Positions 1 to 11,600 of a stretch of DNA of 64,000 bases are shown here, in pieces. How positions within the stretch are numbered: position 1 is the first letter of the stretch; every line of letters starts with the position of its first letter. Source of the DNA: Pasteurellaceae bacterium Macca (lineage in GTDB: Bacteria; Pseudomonadota; Gammaproteobacteria; Enterobacterales; Pasteurellaceae); assembly GCA_023101485.1 (NCBI GenBank), contig LVZB01000001.1, forward strand, positions 1,811,267-1,875,266, written 5' to 3'. The notes under the pieces are model-generated. The model saw only the letters and a program-made list of their open reading frames with translations, was not told where the DNA came from and ran no database searches. Made by a program: the position numbers and the translations under genes.

Positions 1-1100
1 TAGTTTAAACGGTTAGTCACGGTACGACGGCGGAAGGTCAGCCATTCCGTTAAAATCGTATGAAGATTTTTGACCACTGGTTTGCCATCTAAACCAATCA
101 TATTCATATTGACACGGTAGAGCTTTTCCAACTCAGTAGTGGCAAACAAGTGATCCATGAGGGCTTCGGCATCAACGCGGTTAGAACGCAGTTCCAGCAC
201 TAAACAGGTTTCTTGTTCTGAATCGTCCCGAATATCCTTCACCATCGGCAATTTTTTACTGGTGATTTGGGTAGCAATCTGGTCACGAATTTTCGCTGGT
301 GAGGCTTGGTAGGGCAGAGAAGTGATGATGATCTCATTCTCTTGCTTTTTCCACACCGCACGCATTTTGATAGAGCCTTTGCCCTGTTCATACAGCTTGG
401 CAATATCCGCTTTGGGGGTGATGATTTCCGCCGAAGTCGGGTAATCAGGGCCTTGTACTACTTCTAATAATTCCGAAAGTGTCGTTTCAGGGTTATCTAG
501 CAGCTTGATCGAGGCTTCGGCTAACTCATTGATATTGTGAGGGGGAATATCTGTCGCCATGCCCACTGCGATCCCCATTGTGCCATTCAGTAAAATATGA
601 GGCAGACGAGCAGGGAGATATTTCGGCTCTTCTAATGTGCCGTCAAAGTTGGCTTGGTATTCCACCGTGCCTTGCCCTAATTCACCGAGGAGCAGTTCCG
701 CAATTTTAGCTAGTTTCGATTCCGTATAACGCATGGCGGCAAAGGATTTTGGCTCATCGGGCGAACCCCAGTTACCTTGTCCATCCACAAGCGGGTAGCG
801 GTAAGAGAAAGGCTGTGCCATAAGCACCATCGCTTCATAGCAAGCACTATCTCCGTGAGGGTGGAATTTACCCAACACATCGCCCACGGTACGGGCAGAT
901 TTTTTATACTTCGCCGTTGCATTGAGCCCAAGTTCCGACATCGCATAAATGATCCGCCGTTGCACAGGTTTTAAGCCATCGCCAATAAAGGGCAAGGCAC
1001 GATCCATAATCACATACATGGAGTAGTTAAGGTAAGCGTTTTCACTAAAACGCTTAATGGGCATCTGTTCAATGCCTTCGTAGTTGATTTCAGTTTTCAT
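1..1100 (-). CDS. parC: DNA topoisomerase IV subunit A (partial, C-terminus outside window)
   Basis: Cleaves and religates DNA for decatenation of daughter chromosomes, as a ParC2ParE2 complex. Translating the minus strand from the ATG at 1098-1100 gives [14 protein letters not shown], then the block [15 protein letters not shown] typical of ParC. The quinolone-determining stretch reads [13 protein letters not shown], so the usual resistance positions (E. coli Ser80 and Glu84) are wild type. The catalytic tyrosine lies in AAMRYTES. About 366 codons are visible, covering the winged-helix and tower region. The reading frame runs off the left edge of the window. It is divergent from mglB. Confidence 0.95.
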   Translation of the reverse strand, partial: MKTEINYEGIEQMPIKRFSENAYLNYSMYVIMDRALPFIGDGLKPVQRRIIYAMSELGLNATAKYKKSARTVGDVLGKFHPHGDSACYEAMVLMAQPFSYRYPLVDGQGNWGSPDEPKSFAAMRYTESKLAKIAELLLGELGQGTVEYQANFDGTLEEPKYLPARLPHILLNGTMGIAVGMATDIPPHNINELAEASIKLLDNPETTLSELLEVVQGPDYPTSAEIITPKADIAKLYEQGKGSIKMRAVWKKQENEIIITSLPYQASPAKIRDQIATQITSKKLPMVKDIRDDSEQETCLVLELRSNRVDAEALMDHLFATTELEKLYRVNMNMIGLDGKPVVKNLHTILTEWLTFRRRTVTNRLN

Positions 1101-1240
1101 GAAAATTAGAGTGCTCGATCATAAAAATGGGGTGAATAAATCACCCCAATATTGGCTAGATTGTTCGGGATTATAGCTTATTTCCCTTTTAGGTACAAAA
1201 TGCAGAGAAAAGAGATAAGAACAAAAAAAACTTAAAATTC

Positions 1241-1250
1241 GACCGCTTGT
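1241..1250 (-). repeat. DNA uptake signal sequence (Apl type)
   Basis: Exact ACAAGCGGTC on the minus strand, in the parC-mglB intergenic region. This is the core of the uptake sequence of the Actinobacillus pleuropneumoniae/Mannheimia group. Confidence 0.8.
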
Positions 1251-1276
1251 TTCTGCTCTTTTTTATCATTTTTCTA

Positions 1277-1298
1277 AAATGTGAGTAACCTCACATTC
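1277..1298 (+). promoter_or_regulatory. CRP-cAMP binding site upstream of mglB
   Basis: TGTGA-N6-TCACA (TGTGAGTAACCTCACA at 1280-1295) is flanked by AAA and TTC, a near-perfect CRP consensus. A -10-like TATTAT at 1316-1321 puts the dyad centre about 40 bp before the likely transcription start, a class II arrangement. mgl operons are classically activated by CRP, so catabolite control of mglBAC is expected. Confidence 0.75.
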
Positions 1299-1382
1299 TT
1301 TTTTTTATTTTGAAGTATTATTTCAAATTAGTTACCAACAGGTAATACATTTCAATCAGATTAATTCCAATAGGAGTAGGCT

Positions 1383-2375
1383 ATGAAAAAAACAGTATTA
1401 AGTGCAGTTGCTTTGGCGGTGGGTTTAAGTGCGGTAGCGATGAATGCCGAAGCGAAGGATCGCGTTGGGGTGACGATTTATAAATATGACGATAATTTTA
1501 TGTCTCTAATGCGTAAAGAGATCGAAAAAGAAGCCACTCAATATAAAGACATTGATTTATTGATGAATGACTCACAAAACGCACAGTCTATCCAAAATGA
1601 CCAAGTTGATGTGTTGATCTCCAAAGGCGTAAAAGCCCTCGCAATTAACCTCGTTGACCCTTCCGCAGCCCCAACAATTATTGGTAAAGCCAAACCCGAA
1701 AATATCCCCGTTATCTTCTTTAATAAAGACCCTGGCGACAAAGCCATTGCAAGTTATGATCAAGCCTATTATGTAGGAACTAACCCGCAAGAATCTGGCG
1801 TAATCCAAGGTAATCTTATTGCTAAACATTGGAAAGCCAACCCCGCTTATGACTTAAATAAAGACGGCAAAATCCAATATGTCTTACTCAAAGGCGAACC
1901 AGGACACCCTGATGCAGAAGCAAGAACTAAATACGCTATTGAGCAATTAAATACCCTTGGCATTAAAACCGAAGGGCTATTTATTGACACCGGAATGTGG
2001 GATGCAGCCCTTGCTAAAGATAAAATGGATGCTTGGTTATCAAGCTCAAAAGCGAAAGATATTGAGGTGATTATTGCCAATAATGACGGTATGGCAATGG
2101 GTGCGTTAGAAGCGACCAAAGCACACGGCAAAAAATTACCGATTTTTGGTGTCGATGCCCTCCCCGAAGTACTGCAACTTATTCAAAAAGGTGAAATCGC
2201 TGGCACAGTATTAAATGACGGCGTGAATCAAGGTAAAGCCATTGTACAAATGTCAAATAATCTCGTTCAAGGCAAGCCCGCCACCGAAGGCACAAAATGG
2301 GTATTAAAAGATCGCATTGCCCGTATTCCTTATGTTGGTGTAGATAAAGATAATCTTGCCGAATTTTTAAAATAG
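1383..2375 (+). CDS. mglB: D-galactose/methyl-galactoside-binding periplasmic protein
   Basis: Periplasmic receptor that delivers galactose or glucose to the MglAC ABC transporter. The 330-residue product has a Sec signal peptide (about 1-24, ending NAEA before KDRVGV). It is followed by a type I periplasmic-binding fold with blocks typical of Mgl[18 protein letters not shown] and [15 protein letters not shown]. Length is close to the E. coli protein (332). An AGGAG-type ribosome site precedes the ATG. It is the first gene of mglBAC, with a CRP site about 90 bp upstream. Confidence 0.96.
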   Translation: MKKTVLSAVALAVGLSAVAMNAEAKDRVGVTIYKYDDNFMSLMRKEIEKEATQYKDIDLLMNDSQNAQSIQNDQVDVLISKGVKALAINLVDPSAAPTIIGKAKPENIPVIFFNKDPGDKAIASYDQAYYVGTNPQESGVIQGNLIAKHWKANPAYDLNKDGKIQYVLLKGEPGHPDAEARTKYAIEQLNTLGIKTEGLFIDTGMWDAALAKDKMDAWLSSSKAKDIEVIIANNDGMAMGALEATKAHGKKLPIFGVDALPEVLQLIQKGEIAGTVLNDGVNQGKAIVQMSNNLVQGKPATEGTKWVLKDRIARIPYVGVDKDNLAEFLK

Positions 2376-2447
2376 TCTTGAAATGACAACAAGGATTTCT
2401 GATAAATCGTAAAGAGATAACGGAAATCCTTTTTTTGTGAGGTGACT

Positions 2448-3989
2448 ATGACTACACAAACAGACCACGTTTTAAACCCTGAGCCCAGTATTCAGCAAGA
2501 AGTCTTGCTCTCGATGTCTAATGTCAGTAAATCCTTCCCTGGAGTTAAGGCATTAGACAATGCCAATCTCACGGTGAAATCCCACTCCGTTCATGCCTTA
2601 ATGGGCGAAAATGGCGCCGGTAAATCCACGCTCTTAAAATGCCTTTTCGGTATCTATGCTAAAGATGAAGGGGAAATTCTCTTTTTAGGCAAGCCGGTAA
2701 ATTTCAAAACGTCAAAAGAGGCGTTAGAAAATGGCATTTCCATGGTGCATCAAGAATTAAATTTAGTTCGCCAACGTAACGTCATGGATAACTTATGGCT
2801 TGGACGTTATCCTCTACGGGGTATTTTTGTCGATCACGGCAAAATGTACCGTGATACCAAAGCCATTTTTGATGAGCTGGATATTCAAATCGACCCGAAA
2901 GAGAAAGTCGCCAATCTCTCGGTTTCCCAAATGCAGATGATCGAAATTGCCAAAGCCTTCTCTTACCAAGCCAAAATTGTGATTATGGATGAACCCACCT
3001 CCTCGCTTTCTGAAAAAGAGGTAGAGCATCTTTTCAAAATCATTGGCAAGCTAAAAGAACGGGGCTGTGGCATCATCTACATTTCACACAAAATGGACGA
3101 AATCTTCAAAATTTGTGATGAAATTACCATTTTGCGGGACGGCAAATGGATCGACACCCAAAAAGTCAAAGATTGCACCATGGATTCCATTGTCGCCATG
3201 ATGGTTGGACGCGAACTCACCCAACGCTTCCCACCGAAAACCAACACCCCCAAAGAGGTGATTTTACAAGTCAAAAACCTCACCGCGAAAAATCAGCCCT
3301 CAATTCAAGATGTCAGCTTTGAACTCCGCAAGGGTGAAATTCTCGGTATCGCTGGCTTAGTGGGGGCGAAGCGGACGGATATTGTGGAAACCATTTTCGG
3401 GATTCGAGAGCGTGCAAGCGGTCAAATTTTATTGAAAAATTGCACCGTCACCAATCGCACCGCCCTCGATGCCATTAACAACGGCTTTGCCCTTGTCACC
3501 GAAGAACGCCGAACCACAGGGATCTACGCCAATCTCAATATTGAATTCAACTCTTTGATTTCAAATATAAAATCTTATATGAGTTCATTCGGGTTACTGA
3601 GCAACAAAAAAATGAAAAGTGATACCCAATGGGTGATTGATTCCATGAATGTTAAAACGCCTTCCCACAAAACGACCATTGGCTCCCTCTCTGGGGGCAA
3701 CCAGCAAAAAGTCGTTATCGGGCGGTGGCTACTCACTCAACCGGATATTCTGATGCTTGATGAACCCACACGGGGGATTGATATCGGGGCGAAATATGAA
3801 ATCTATCAACTCATTATGCAACTCGCCCAAAAAGAGAAAGGGATTATTATGATCTCCTCTGAAATGCCCGAACTGCTCGGCGTGACGGACCGTATTCTCG
3901 TGATGAGTAACGGGAAAGTTGCCGGTATTGTTGAAACAGCAACCACCTCACAAGAAGCCATCTTACAGCTTGCTGCTAAATATTTATAA
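2448..3989 (+). CDS. mglA: Galactose/methyl galactoside ABC transporter ATP-binding protein
   Basis: Cytoplasmic ATPase that powers galactose import through MglC. It has two fused nucleotide-binding domains. The first has a canonical Walker A (GENGAGKST, near residue 55) and Walker B ([10 protein letters not shown]). The second has the degenerate GLVGAKRTD in place of Walker A, and signature LSGGNQQK; this asymmetry is normal for MglA/RbsA. A GTG in frame at 2442 is possible, but the ATG at 2448 sits correctly behind GAGGTG and gives MTTQTDH. The product is 513 aa, close to family length. It lies 72 bp after mglB and 17 bp before mglC. Confidence 0.95.
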   Translation: MTTQTDHVLNPEPSIQQEVLLSMSNVSKSFPGVKALDNANLTVKSHSVHALMGENGAGKSTLLKCLFGIYAKDEGEILFLGKPVNFKTSKEALENGISMVHQELNLVRQRNVMDNLWLGRYPLRGIFVDHGKMYRDTKAIFDELDIQIDPKEKVANLSVSQMQMIEIAKAFSYQAKIVIMDEPTSSLSEKEVEHLFKIIGKLKERGCGIIYISHKMDEIFKICDEITILRDGKWIDTQKVKDCTMDSIVAMMVGRELTQRFPPKTNTPKEVILQVKNLTAKNQPSIQDVSFELRKGEILGIAGLVGAKRTDIVETIFGIRERASGQILLKNCTVTNRTALDAINNGFALVTEERRTTGIYANLNIEFNSLISNIKSYMSSFGLLSNKKMKSDTQWVIDSMNVKTPSHKTTIGSLSGGNQQKVVIGRWLLTQPDILMLDEPTRGIDIGAKYEIYQLIMQLAQKEKGIIMISSEMPELLGVTDRILVMSNGKVAGIVETATTSQEAILQLAAKYL

Positions 3990-4006
3990 CAAAAAGGAAG
4001 TGCATT

Positions 4007-5017
4007 ATGTCCACACTGACTCAACCTCGCTCAATGGATTTTCTCAAACAGAATGCCATTTACTTTGTTTTATTGATCTTGCTTGCCGTGATCATCATTC
4101 AAGATCCGAGCTTTCTAAGCTTACGCAATTTTAGTAATATTTTAACTCAATCATCGGTGCGTCTAATTATCGCTTTAGGTGTAGCGGGATTATTAGTAAC
4201 ACAAGGAACAGACCTTTCCGCAGGGCGACAAGTCGGCTTGGCGGCAGTTATTTCAGCCACTCTCCTACAAGCGATGGATAACGTCAATAAAGTCTTTCCA
4301 ACCCTTGGCGAAATCCCCATACCCGTGGTGATTCTTGCCGTTTGCCTTGTTGGTGCTGTGATTGGTTTAATTAACGGTTTAGTCATTGCTTATTTGAATG
4401 TCACGCCGTTTATTGCCACTATGGGGACGATGATTATCGTCTATGGTATCAACTCCCTCTACTATGATGCCGTAGGCTCATCCCCGATTGCGGGCTTTAA
4501 TGAGCATTTTTCCTCTTTTGCCCAAGGTTTTTTCCGAATTGGATCCTTTAATCTTTCCTACATTACTATTTATGCGGCGATTGCGGCTTTCTTTGTGTGG
4601 ATAATGTGGAATAAAACCCGCTTTGGTAAAAATATTTTTGCCATTGGTGGCAACCCTGAGGCGGCGCGTGTTTCGGGTGTGAATGTGGCGCGTAATCTCG
4701 TGGTGATCTATATGATTGCAGGCGTATTCTATGCCTTTGGTGGAATGCTAGAAGCAGGACGTATCGGCAGTGCGACCAATAACCTCGGCTTTATGTATGA
4801 ACTCGATGCCATTGCTGCTTGTGTAGTAGGGGGCGTTTCTTTCGCCGGCGGTGTTGGCACAGTCATCGGCGTGGTTACGGGGGTACTGATCTTTACCGTG
4901 ATTAACTACGGCTTAACCTATATCGGCGTCAATCCTTACTGGCAATATATCATTAAAGGAAGCATTATCATTTTTGCTGTTGCGATTGACTCCCTCAAAT
5001 ACGCGAAGAAAAAATAA
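4007..5017 (+). CDS. mglC: Galactose/methyl galactoside ABC transporter permease
   Basis: Inner-membrane permease of the galactose importer, forming the channel served by MglA and fed by MglB. The 336-residue sequence is strongly hydrophobic with about eight to ten membrane segments. It carries the BPD_transp_2 family block (GTDLSAGRQVGLAAV) and the coupling-helix region NPEAARVSGVNV. An AAGGAAG ribosome site lies just before the ATG. It is the last gene of the operon; a hairpin lies about 55 bp downstream. Confidence 0.95.
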   Translation: MSTLTQPRSMDFLKQNAIYFVLLILLAVIIIQDPSFLSLRNFSNILTQSSVRLIIALGVAGLLVTQGTDLSAGRQVGLAAVISATLLQAMDNVNKVFPTLGEIPIPVVILAVCLVGAVIGLINGLVIAYLNVTPFIATMGTMIIVYGINSLYYDAVGSSPIAGFNEHFSSFAQGFFRIGSFNLSYITIYAAIAAFFVWIMWNKTRFGKNIFAIGGNPEAARVSGVNVARNLVVIYMIAGVFYAFGGMLEAGRIGSATNNLGFMYELDAIAACVVGGVSFAGGVGTVIGVVTGVLIFTVINYGLTYIGVNPYWQYIIKGSIIIFAVAIDSLKYAKKK

Positions 5018-5609
5018 TTCATAGAATATTGTGATTATACAACCTATAAAATCCCCTTTCTCTTAGGTTCTTTCCCCCACACAGTTGGGGGAAGGTCGCT
5101 CCCTTTCTCTGTAAGATAGCTATTCTTCATTAGGAACAAGCACAACGCAATTTTGCCTCAGTGTTACGGTTACGGGGAGAGTTGCTATAAAGCGCTTAAA
5201 GATGACAAAAAATAGACAAAGTTTGAATAATAAGCTCATTTGAGTGAGTAATTAGTCAATTTAAGTAAATAATTTGACAATGGAATGAAGATAATAGGCA
5301 TATTTTGTTGCTTATTAAAACAAAGAACGCTAGAATTTAGTCCCGTAATTTTTTGACAAAAGATTACATCAGCGTAAGAACTGTAAAATTTGCATGAAAG
5401 GGAATTCTAATATTTTGTTTATGTATTTAAATTTTTCAGTTTTTTATCAAAAATTATTAGCTATACCTAAATAGTCGCAAGGTTTGTATGCTTTTAAAGC
5501 ATCATGTGTCGTGTTAGTGTGGCTATTCCGATTAACTGCTATATCTGTTTAAGAGAAATGGTGTATAGAGTTTTCCTATAGCATAAAGATCAATAAAAGA
5601 GTGTATTCT
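5018..5609. other. Intergenic region between mglC and the adhesin gene
   Basis: About 590 bp without a credible ORF, and A+T-rich. It contains a perfect 8-bp dyad, TTCCCCCA (5072-5079) with TGGGGGAA (5086-5093), which may end mglBAC although no T-tract follows. TTGACA-like -35 candidates occur near 5274 and 5353, but none has a convincing -10 at the right spacing. I cannot place the adhesin promoter. No simple-sequence tract suggesting phase variation was seen. Confidence 0.5.
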
Positions 5610-8600
5610 ATGAATAAAATTTTCCGAGTTGTTTGGAACAGTGCGTTACAAACATGGGTTGTGGTTTCTGAACTCAGCAAAGCCCACAAAAAACAATCCA
5701 GTAGTAATGGTAATGTCAATATTGACAGTGCTCAGAGTAAGGTCTGCACGCCTATTAACCTATCTGTGGGGCTTAGCCTTCTTTGTGGTATTTTTATTGC
5801 ATCACCAGCCATGGCAGCAAATACTCCGGGAACAGCATCAGGCGAAGGTGCCGTGGCTTATGGGCAGGGCTCCCAAGCATTAAAATCAGGTTCAACCGCT
5901 TATGGTAAAGATGCTATTTCTCGTGAAAATAATAGTGTTGCAGTCGGTTTAGGGGCGCATGCGAAGGCAGAGTTTACTATTGCTATTGGTTCCCATGCTA
6001 CAGTAAGCGATCAAAAAGGTACAGCGATTGGTTCGCATGCCAATGCTTCTTATGGTGGGTCAGCTTTTGGCCATTTTGCCAATGCTTCAGGGCATTTTGC
6101 TACCGCTGTGGGTCAACAAGCTAATGGGCTTGGTAATAGAACAGTCGCAGAGGGTACGAATGCTAAAGCCTTGGGTGAAGAAAGTATAGCCGTTGGTTTT
6201 CAGAGTAACTCGACAGCAACTGGTTCTGTAGTTGTTGGTTCACAAGCGAATGCGACAAAGAAATATGCGGTGGCAGTAGGTAATTTTGCGAATAGTACTG
6301 GTGAACGGGCAATTGCAGTAGGTTATCTCTCTCAGGCGAAAGGGAATAATAGTGCTGCAGTGGGGCGCGGTGCTAAGTCGCAAGGGAATAATAGTGCCGC
6401 ATTCGGGGATCAAGCTCAATCTGAAGGTGTGGATTCTGTTGCATTAGGAACGCATTCTTGTTCAACACAAGCCTCTTCTGTTGCAATTGGTAACTCTGCT
6501 AAAGCAAGAGCTGATAATGCTATTGCTGTGGGGAAATTATCAAATGCTACAGGAATGAACTCTATTGCGGTTGGTGATAATACAACAGTAACTGGAGCAA
6601 ACTCTGTTGCTTTTGGACCAGGTATTACGGTTAAGACAGCCAATTCTGTTGTTTTAGGTGCAGGTTCAACGGATGCTTCTAAGACGACAGAGAAGGTTGA
6701 TAAAGCAACAGTTCCTGGTTCTAATATAGTCTATGACGGTTTCGTAGGTAAGCCAGGCGGTCTCGATGGTAACCAAGGAAGTGGTTATTATGTGAGTGTT
6801 GGGGCAGTAGGTAAAGAGCGTCAGATTAAAAATGTCGCCGCTGGACGTATTACTGCAGGTTCAACCGATGTAATCAATGGTTCACAGCTTTATTCAACTA
6901 ACAAAGTACTCGGCACTTTAGCTGACAGTGTGGCCGACAAATTTGGTGGTGGGGCGAAAGTAAACCCTAATGGCTCTATCACTTACGGTAACATTGGTAA
7001 TACAGGAAAAAGCACTATTCACGACGCTATTATTGCTGCAACAACAGAAGTGAAAGCGGGATCAAATATTGCGGGCATAGAATTAGGCAAAGGGAGCGAT
7101 GGGCATAAAATCTATACTGTTCATGCTAATGGTACAGTTGTGAAAGCCGGTAGAGGGCTTACTGTTACAGACGACGCTTCAAAAGCAAGAACACATAATG
7201 TGACGAATTATACCGTGGCATTAAGTGATGAAACGCAAAAAAAACTAGATAGAGAAGAATCGGTTACTGCAGATGCTAGTAATAAGAATATCATTGTGAG
7301 CCTGAATACCTCTAAAAATTCAACAGACGGCAAAGATTTTGTTGTTAAGTTAAATAGTACACTTAATTTAGGTGATCAAGGTTCATTAACAGTGGGCGAT
7401 ACAGTTGTTGATGATTCTGGTTTAAGCATTGCTCATGGTCCATCAATCAAAAATACAGGCATTAACGCCGGCGGTAAAAAAATTACCAATGTGCTAGCCG
7501 GCGAAGCTGATACGGATGCCGTTAATGTCAAACAGCTTAAAGATCAAGTTGCGACGATTAAACCACCTAAAGTAATTGACGGTAAAAATACCACGGTATC
7601 AACGAGTAAAGATAAAAATGGCGTAACGAGTTATGCGGTTAATGCGTGGAGAACAAAGGTTGAGCCATCTAGTGATAACTATATTGAAATAGATTCAGAC
7701 CCTAATAACGACACTCAAGTACATCAATATACTGTTGGCTTATCTGATTTTGCTAAAAAGCGTATTCAACAAGGTGTTGATGCTAATACGACCGTTCATA
7801 AAGGCTGGAATATTAAAACCGGTGCTCAAGATGGGGGCACTAAAGGTTTTGGGAAAAACCATAATATTCAAATGGGCGATTCTGTCACCATTGTCGCCGG
7901 CAAAAATCTAGATGTGAGCCAAGATAAAGCAGATCCATCGAAAATTATTCTAAGCACACAAAATGAGGTGAGTTTCACCTCGGTAACAGCAGGTAATAGC
8001 AAACTTAATAACGATGGTTTGACTATTACAAATGGGCCTTCCGTGTTATCTGATGGGATTGATGCGGGCAGCCAAAAAATTACTAATGTGGCAGCAGGCA
8101 CACAAGATAATGATGCGGTGAATTTCAGCCAGTTGAAAGCGACTCGTACCGTGGTGACAAATAGCACCAATGCTTATGTTCGTGCTCAAGCTAATGCTAC
8201 AGGTGGAACGGATTACATTGTTGAAGCTGAAAAATCAGTAATAGATAAGGCAAGCTCAGGTATTGAGGTAAATGAAACTCGCAATGAGAAAAAACATACC
8301 AGTACTTATACCTTGGATTTAAAACAACAAACGAAAGATGATATCCAAAAAGGTGTTGATGCCAATACCACAGTGAATCTTGGCCTAAATTTTGCAGGTA
8401 ACTCTGGAGATACAATCAATAAAAAATTAGGTAATACCCTTAATATTGAAGGTGGCTTATCAGATGGTTCAAAAGCAAGTGCAGATAACATTCATGTTGC
8501 GTCAGAAAGTGGGAAATTAGTGGTTAAAATCGCTAATTCTCCAACATTTAGTGGTTCAGTTAAAGCTAATGGTTTTGATGCAAATGATAATAAAATTACC

Positions 8601-11600
8601 AATGTTGAAGCAGGTGAAGACGATACCGATGCTGTTAATGTTAAACAGTTAAAAGATCTCACCAATGCGGCTAAAACAGAAGTGATTGCGGGTCGTAATG
8701 CCACTGTTACTCAGACGGTAGGGGATAATAAGCAAACGATTTATACCGTAAATGCCAATAGCAGTAGCGTAAGCTCTGGTGATGAAGAACTTGTTACTGT
8801 GAAAAAAGGTAACTTAGATACTGATGGCAATACAGATTATCAAATTAAAGTCACTGAAAAAACCAAAAAAGCCCTTGATGACGGGGTCCAAGCCAACATT
8901 ACTGCAAACAAAGGCACGCTTTATGGCGGTGACTTCGGTACCAATGTTAGTCGTAAATTAGGAGAGAAACTCACCGTTAAAGGCGGTGTAGCGGATGATA
9001 ACCAATTGAGTGAAAACAATATCGGCGTTGTCACTAATGGTAATGACACTTTAACCGTTAAATTAGCCAAAGATTTAAAAGCATTAAATAGTGCTATGTT
9101 TGGTGATACAAAGATTAATGGTGATGGCTTAAAAATTAATGGTGGGCCAAATGTTACTAAAGCGGGCATTGATGCGGCAAGTAAAGCGATTACCAATGTA
9201 AAAGATGGTGTTGCAGACACTGATGCAGTGAATCTCGGCCAATTAAAAGCCACTCGCACGGTAGTCACGAATAGCACCAATGCTTATGTTCGCCCTCAAG
9301 CTAATGCCACAAGTGGTGGAACAGATTACATTGTTGAAGCTGAAAAATCAGTGGTTGAGCCAGTAGCGAACGGTAATATTTCAATTACCGCTAACCGAGA
9401 TGAAGCAAATCACACCACGACTTATACCGCTGATTTAACACAAGCAACTAAAGACGATATTAAACAAGGTGTTGACGCCAATACTACAGTAAATAAAGGT
9501 TTAAACTTTGCTGGAGATGTTGGAACATTCAACCGTAAATTAGATTCAACAACAACGGTTAAAGGTGGCGCAACAGGTGATGTTACCACAGCTAAAAATA
9601 TCAAAGTAACCGCAACGCCAGAGAATGGCACATTGCAAATTGATTTAGCCAAAAATATTGATCTTGGCAATGACGGTAGCCTCCAAGTTGGCGATTCTAC
9701 GTTAAATAACAATGGTCTCACCATTAAAGACGGTCCAAGTGTGCTTAAAGGTGGTATCAATGCAGGTAATCACAAAATTACAAATGTTGAGCCGGCTGAG
9801 TTAAGTGCAAACAGTAAAGATGCCGTAAATGGTTCACAGCTTCATTCAACTAACTTAAACCTCACCAATTTAACCAATAAAGTGGATGGTGGATTTAATG
9901 TCACCACGGCACAAACAGGAACAGGCGTTGCTGATAGTTCTGACACTGTACCAGTACATTTAGGTGAAACGGTGAAATACACTGCGGGTGATAATATTCA
10001 TTTAACGCAAGAAGGTCACAATATCACTATTGCAACTAGCTTGACGCCAACTTTCACTACCGTGAATACCACAAACTTAAATGTGAAAAATGGTGGCAAC
10101 ATTGATGTTGGTAATAATCAAATTCACAATGTTGCAACAGGAACAGCCGATACAGATGCCGTGAATGTCAGCCAATTAAAAAATCTCACCAATGCCTCAA
10201 AAACAGAGGTCGTTGCGGGTCGTAATGCTAATGTTACCCAAGCAGTGGGAACGAATGGGCAAACGATTTATACCGTGAATGCCAATAGCAGCAGTGTGAG
10301 CGCTGACAATAATTCAAACATTACCGTCACAAAAGGCGATTTAGATGCAAATGGTAACACGGACTATAAACTCGACCTGACTGCCAAAACAAAACAAGAT
10401 ATCCAAGACGGGGTTCAAGCCAACATTACCGCAAATAAAGGCACGCTTTATGGTGGTGACAGTGGTACAGACGTTAGCCGTAAATTGGGCGATAAACTCA
10501 TTATTAAAGGCGGTGTGACTGAGGATGCTAAACTGAGTGAAAATAACATTGGCGTTGTTGCTAATGGTAACGACACTTTAACTGTTAAATTAGCCAAAGA
10601 TTTAAAAGAGTTAAGTAGCGCAGTATTTGGTGGAACAACAACCATCAATGGTGATGGATTAAGTATTACGGGTGGGCCAAGTGTACTCAAAGATGGCATT
10701 AATGCAGGTGATAAAAAAATCGCTAACGTCGCTAATGGTACAGCCCCAACCGATGCTGTCAATCTACAACAATTAAATGCCACTAAAGTAGGCGTATTTG
10801 CAGGCAAAAATACGACTGTTACCCCTATTGCAAATACTTCTACAGGTGGTATGGATTACACCATTGATGCAGAAAAATCGGTTGTCAATGCAACAGCGCA
10901 ATCTAATGTAACAGTAACACCAACGCCAGATGTTACAAATCATACAACGACTTATTCTGTTGATTTAACACAAGCAACTAAAGACGATATCAAAAAAGGT
11001 GTTGATGCCAATACTACGGCAAACCTTGGACTCGATTTTGCTGGCGATACGGGGAAATTCAACCGTAAATTAGGCCAAGTGACTAATGTCACAGGTGGCG
11101 CAACAGGTGATGTTACCACAGCCAAAAATATCAAAGTGACAGCAAAAGATGGCACATTGCAAATTGACTTAGCCAAAAATCTCAATCTTGGTGATGATGG
11201 CGATCTCAAAATTGGTGATTCTACGTTAAATAACAGTGGTCTCACTATTAAAGAGGGGCCAAGTGTCACTAAAAATGGCATTAATGCAGGCAATAAAGCC
11301 ATTAATAACGTCACGAGTAACTTACAACCAACGTATAACCAAGGTGATAAAGTATTCGACAAAGATGGCAAACTTGTCGATGTTGAACCAGCGGTAACGA
11401 AAACCCAGGCAGCACCAGCTGCCGAGGAGATTGCTAAAATCCATAATAATGCCGCCACGGTGGGTGATGTATTAAATGCCGGTTGGAACTTACAAAACAA
11501 TGGTGAAGCACGTGATTTTGTTAAACCGTATGACACGGTAAACTTTGTTAATGGTGGTAACACCCAAGCCGTAGTCGTAACAGATGATGCGGGTAAAGTC

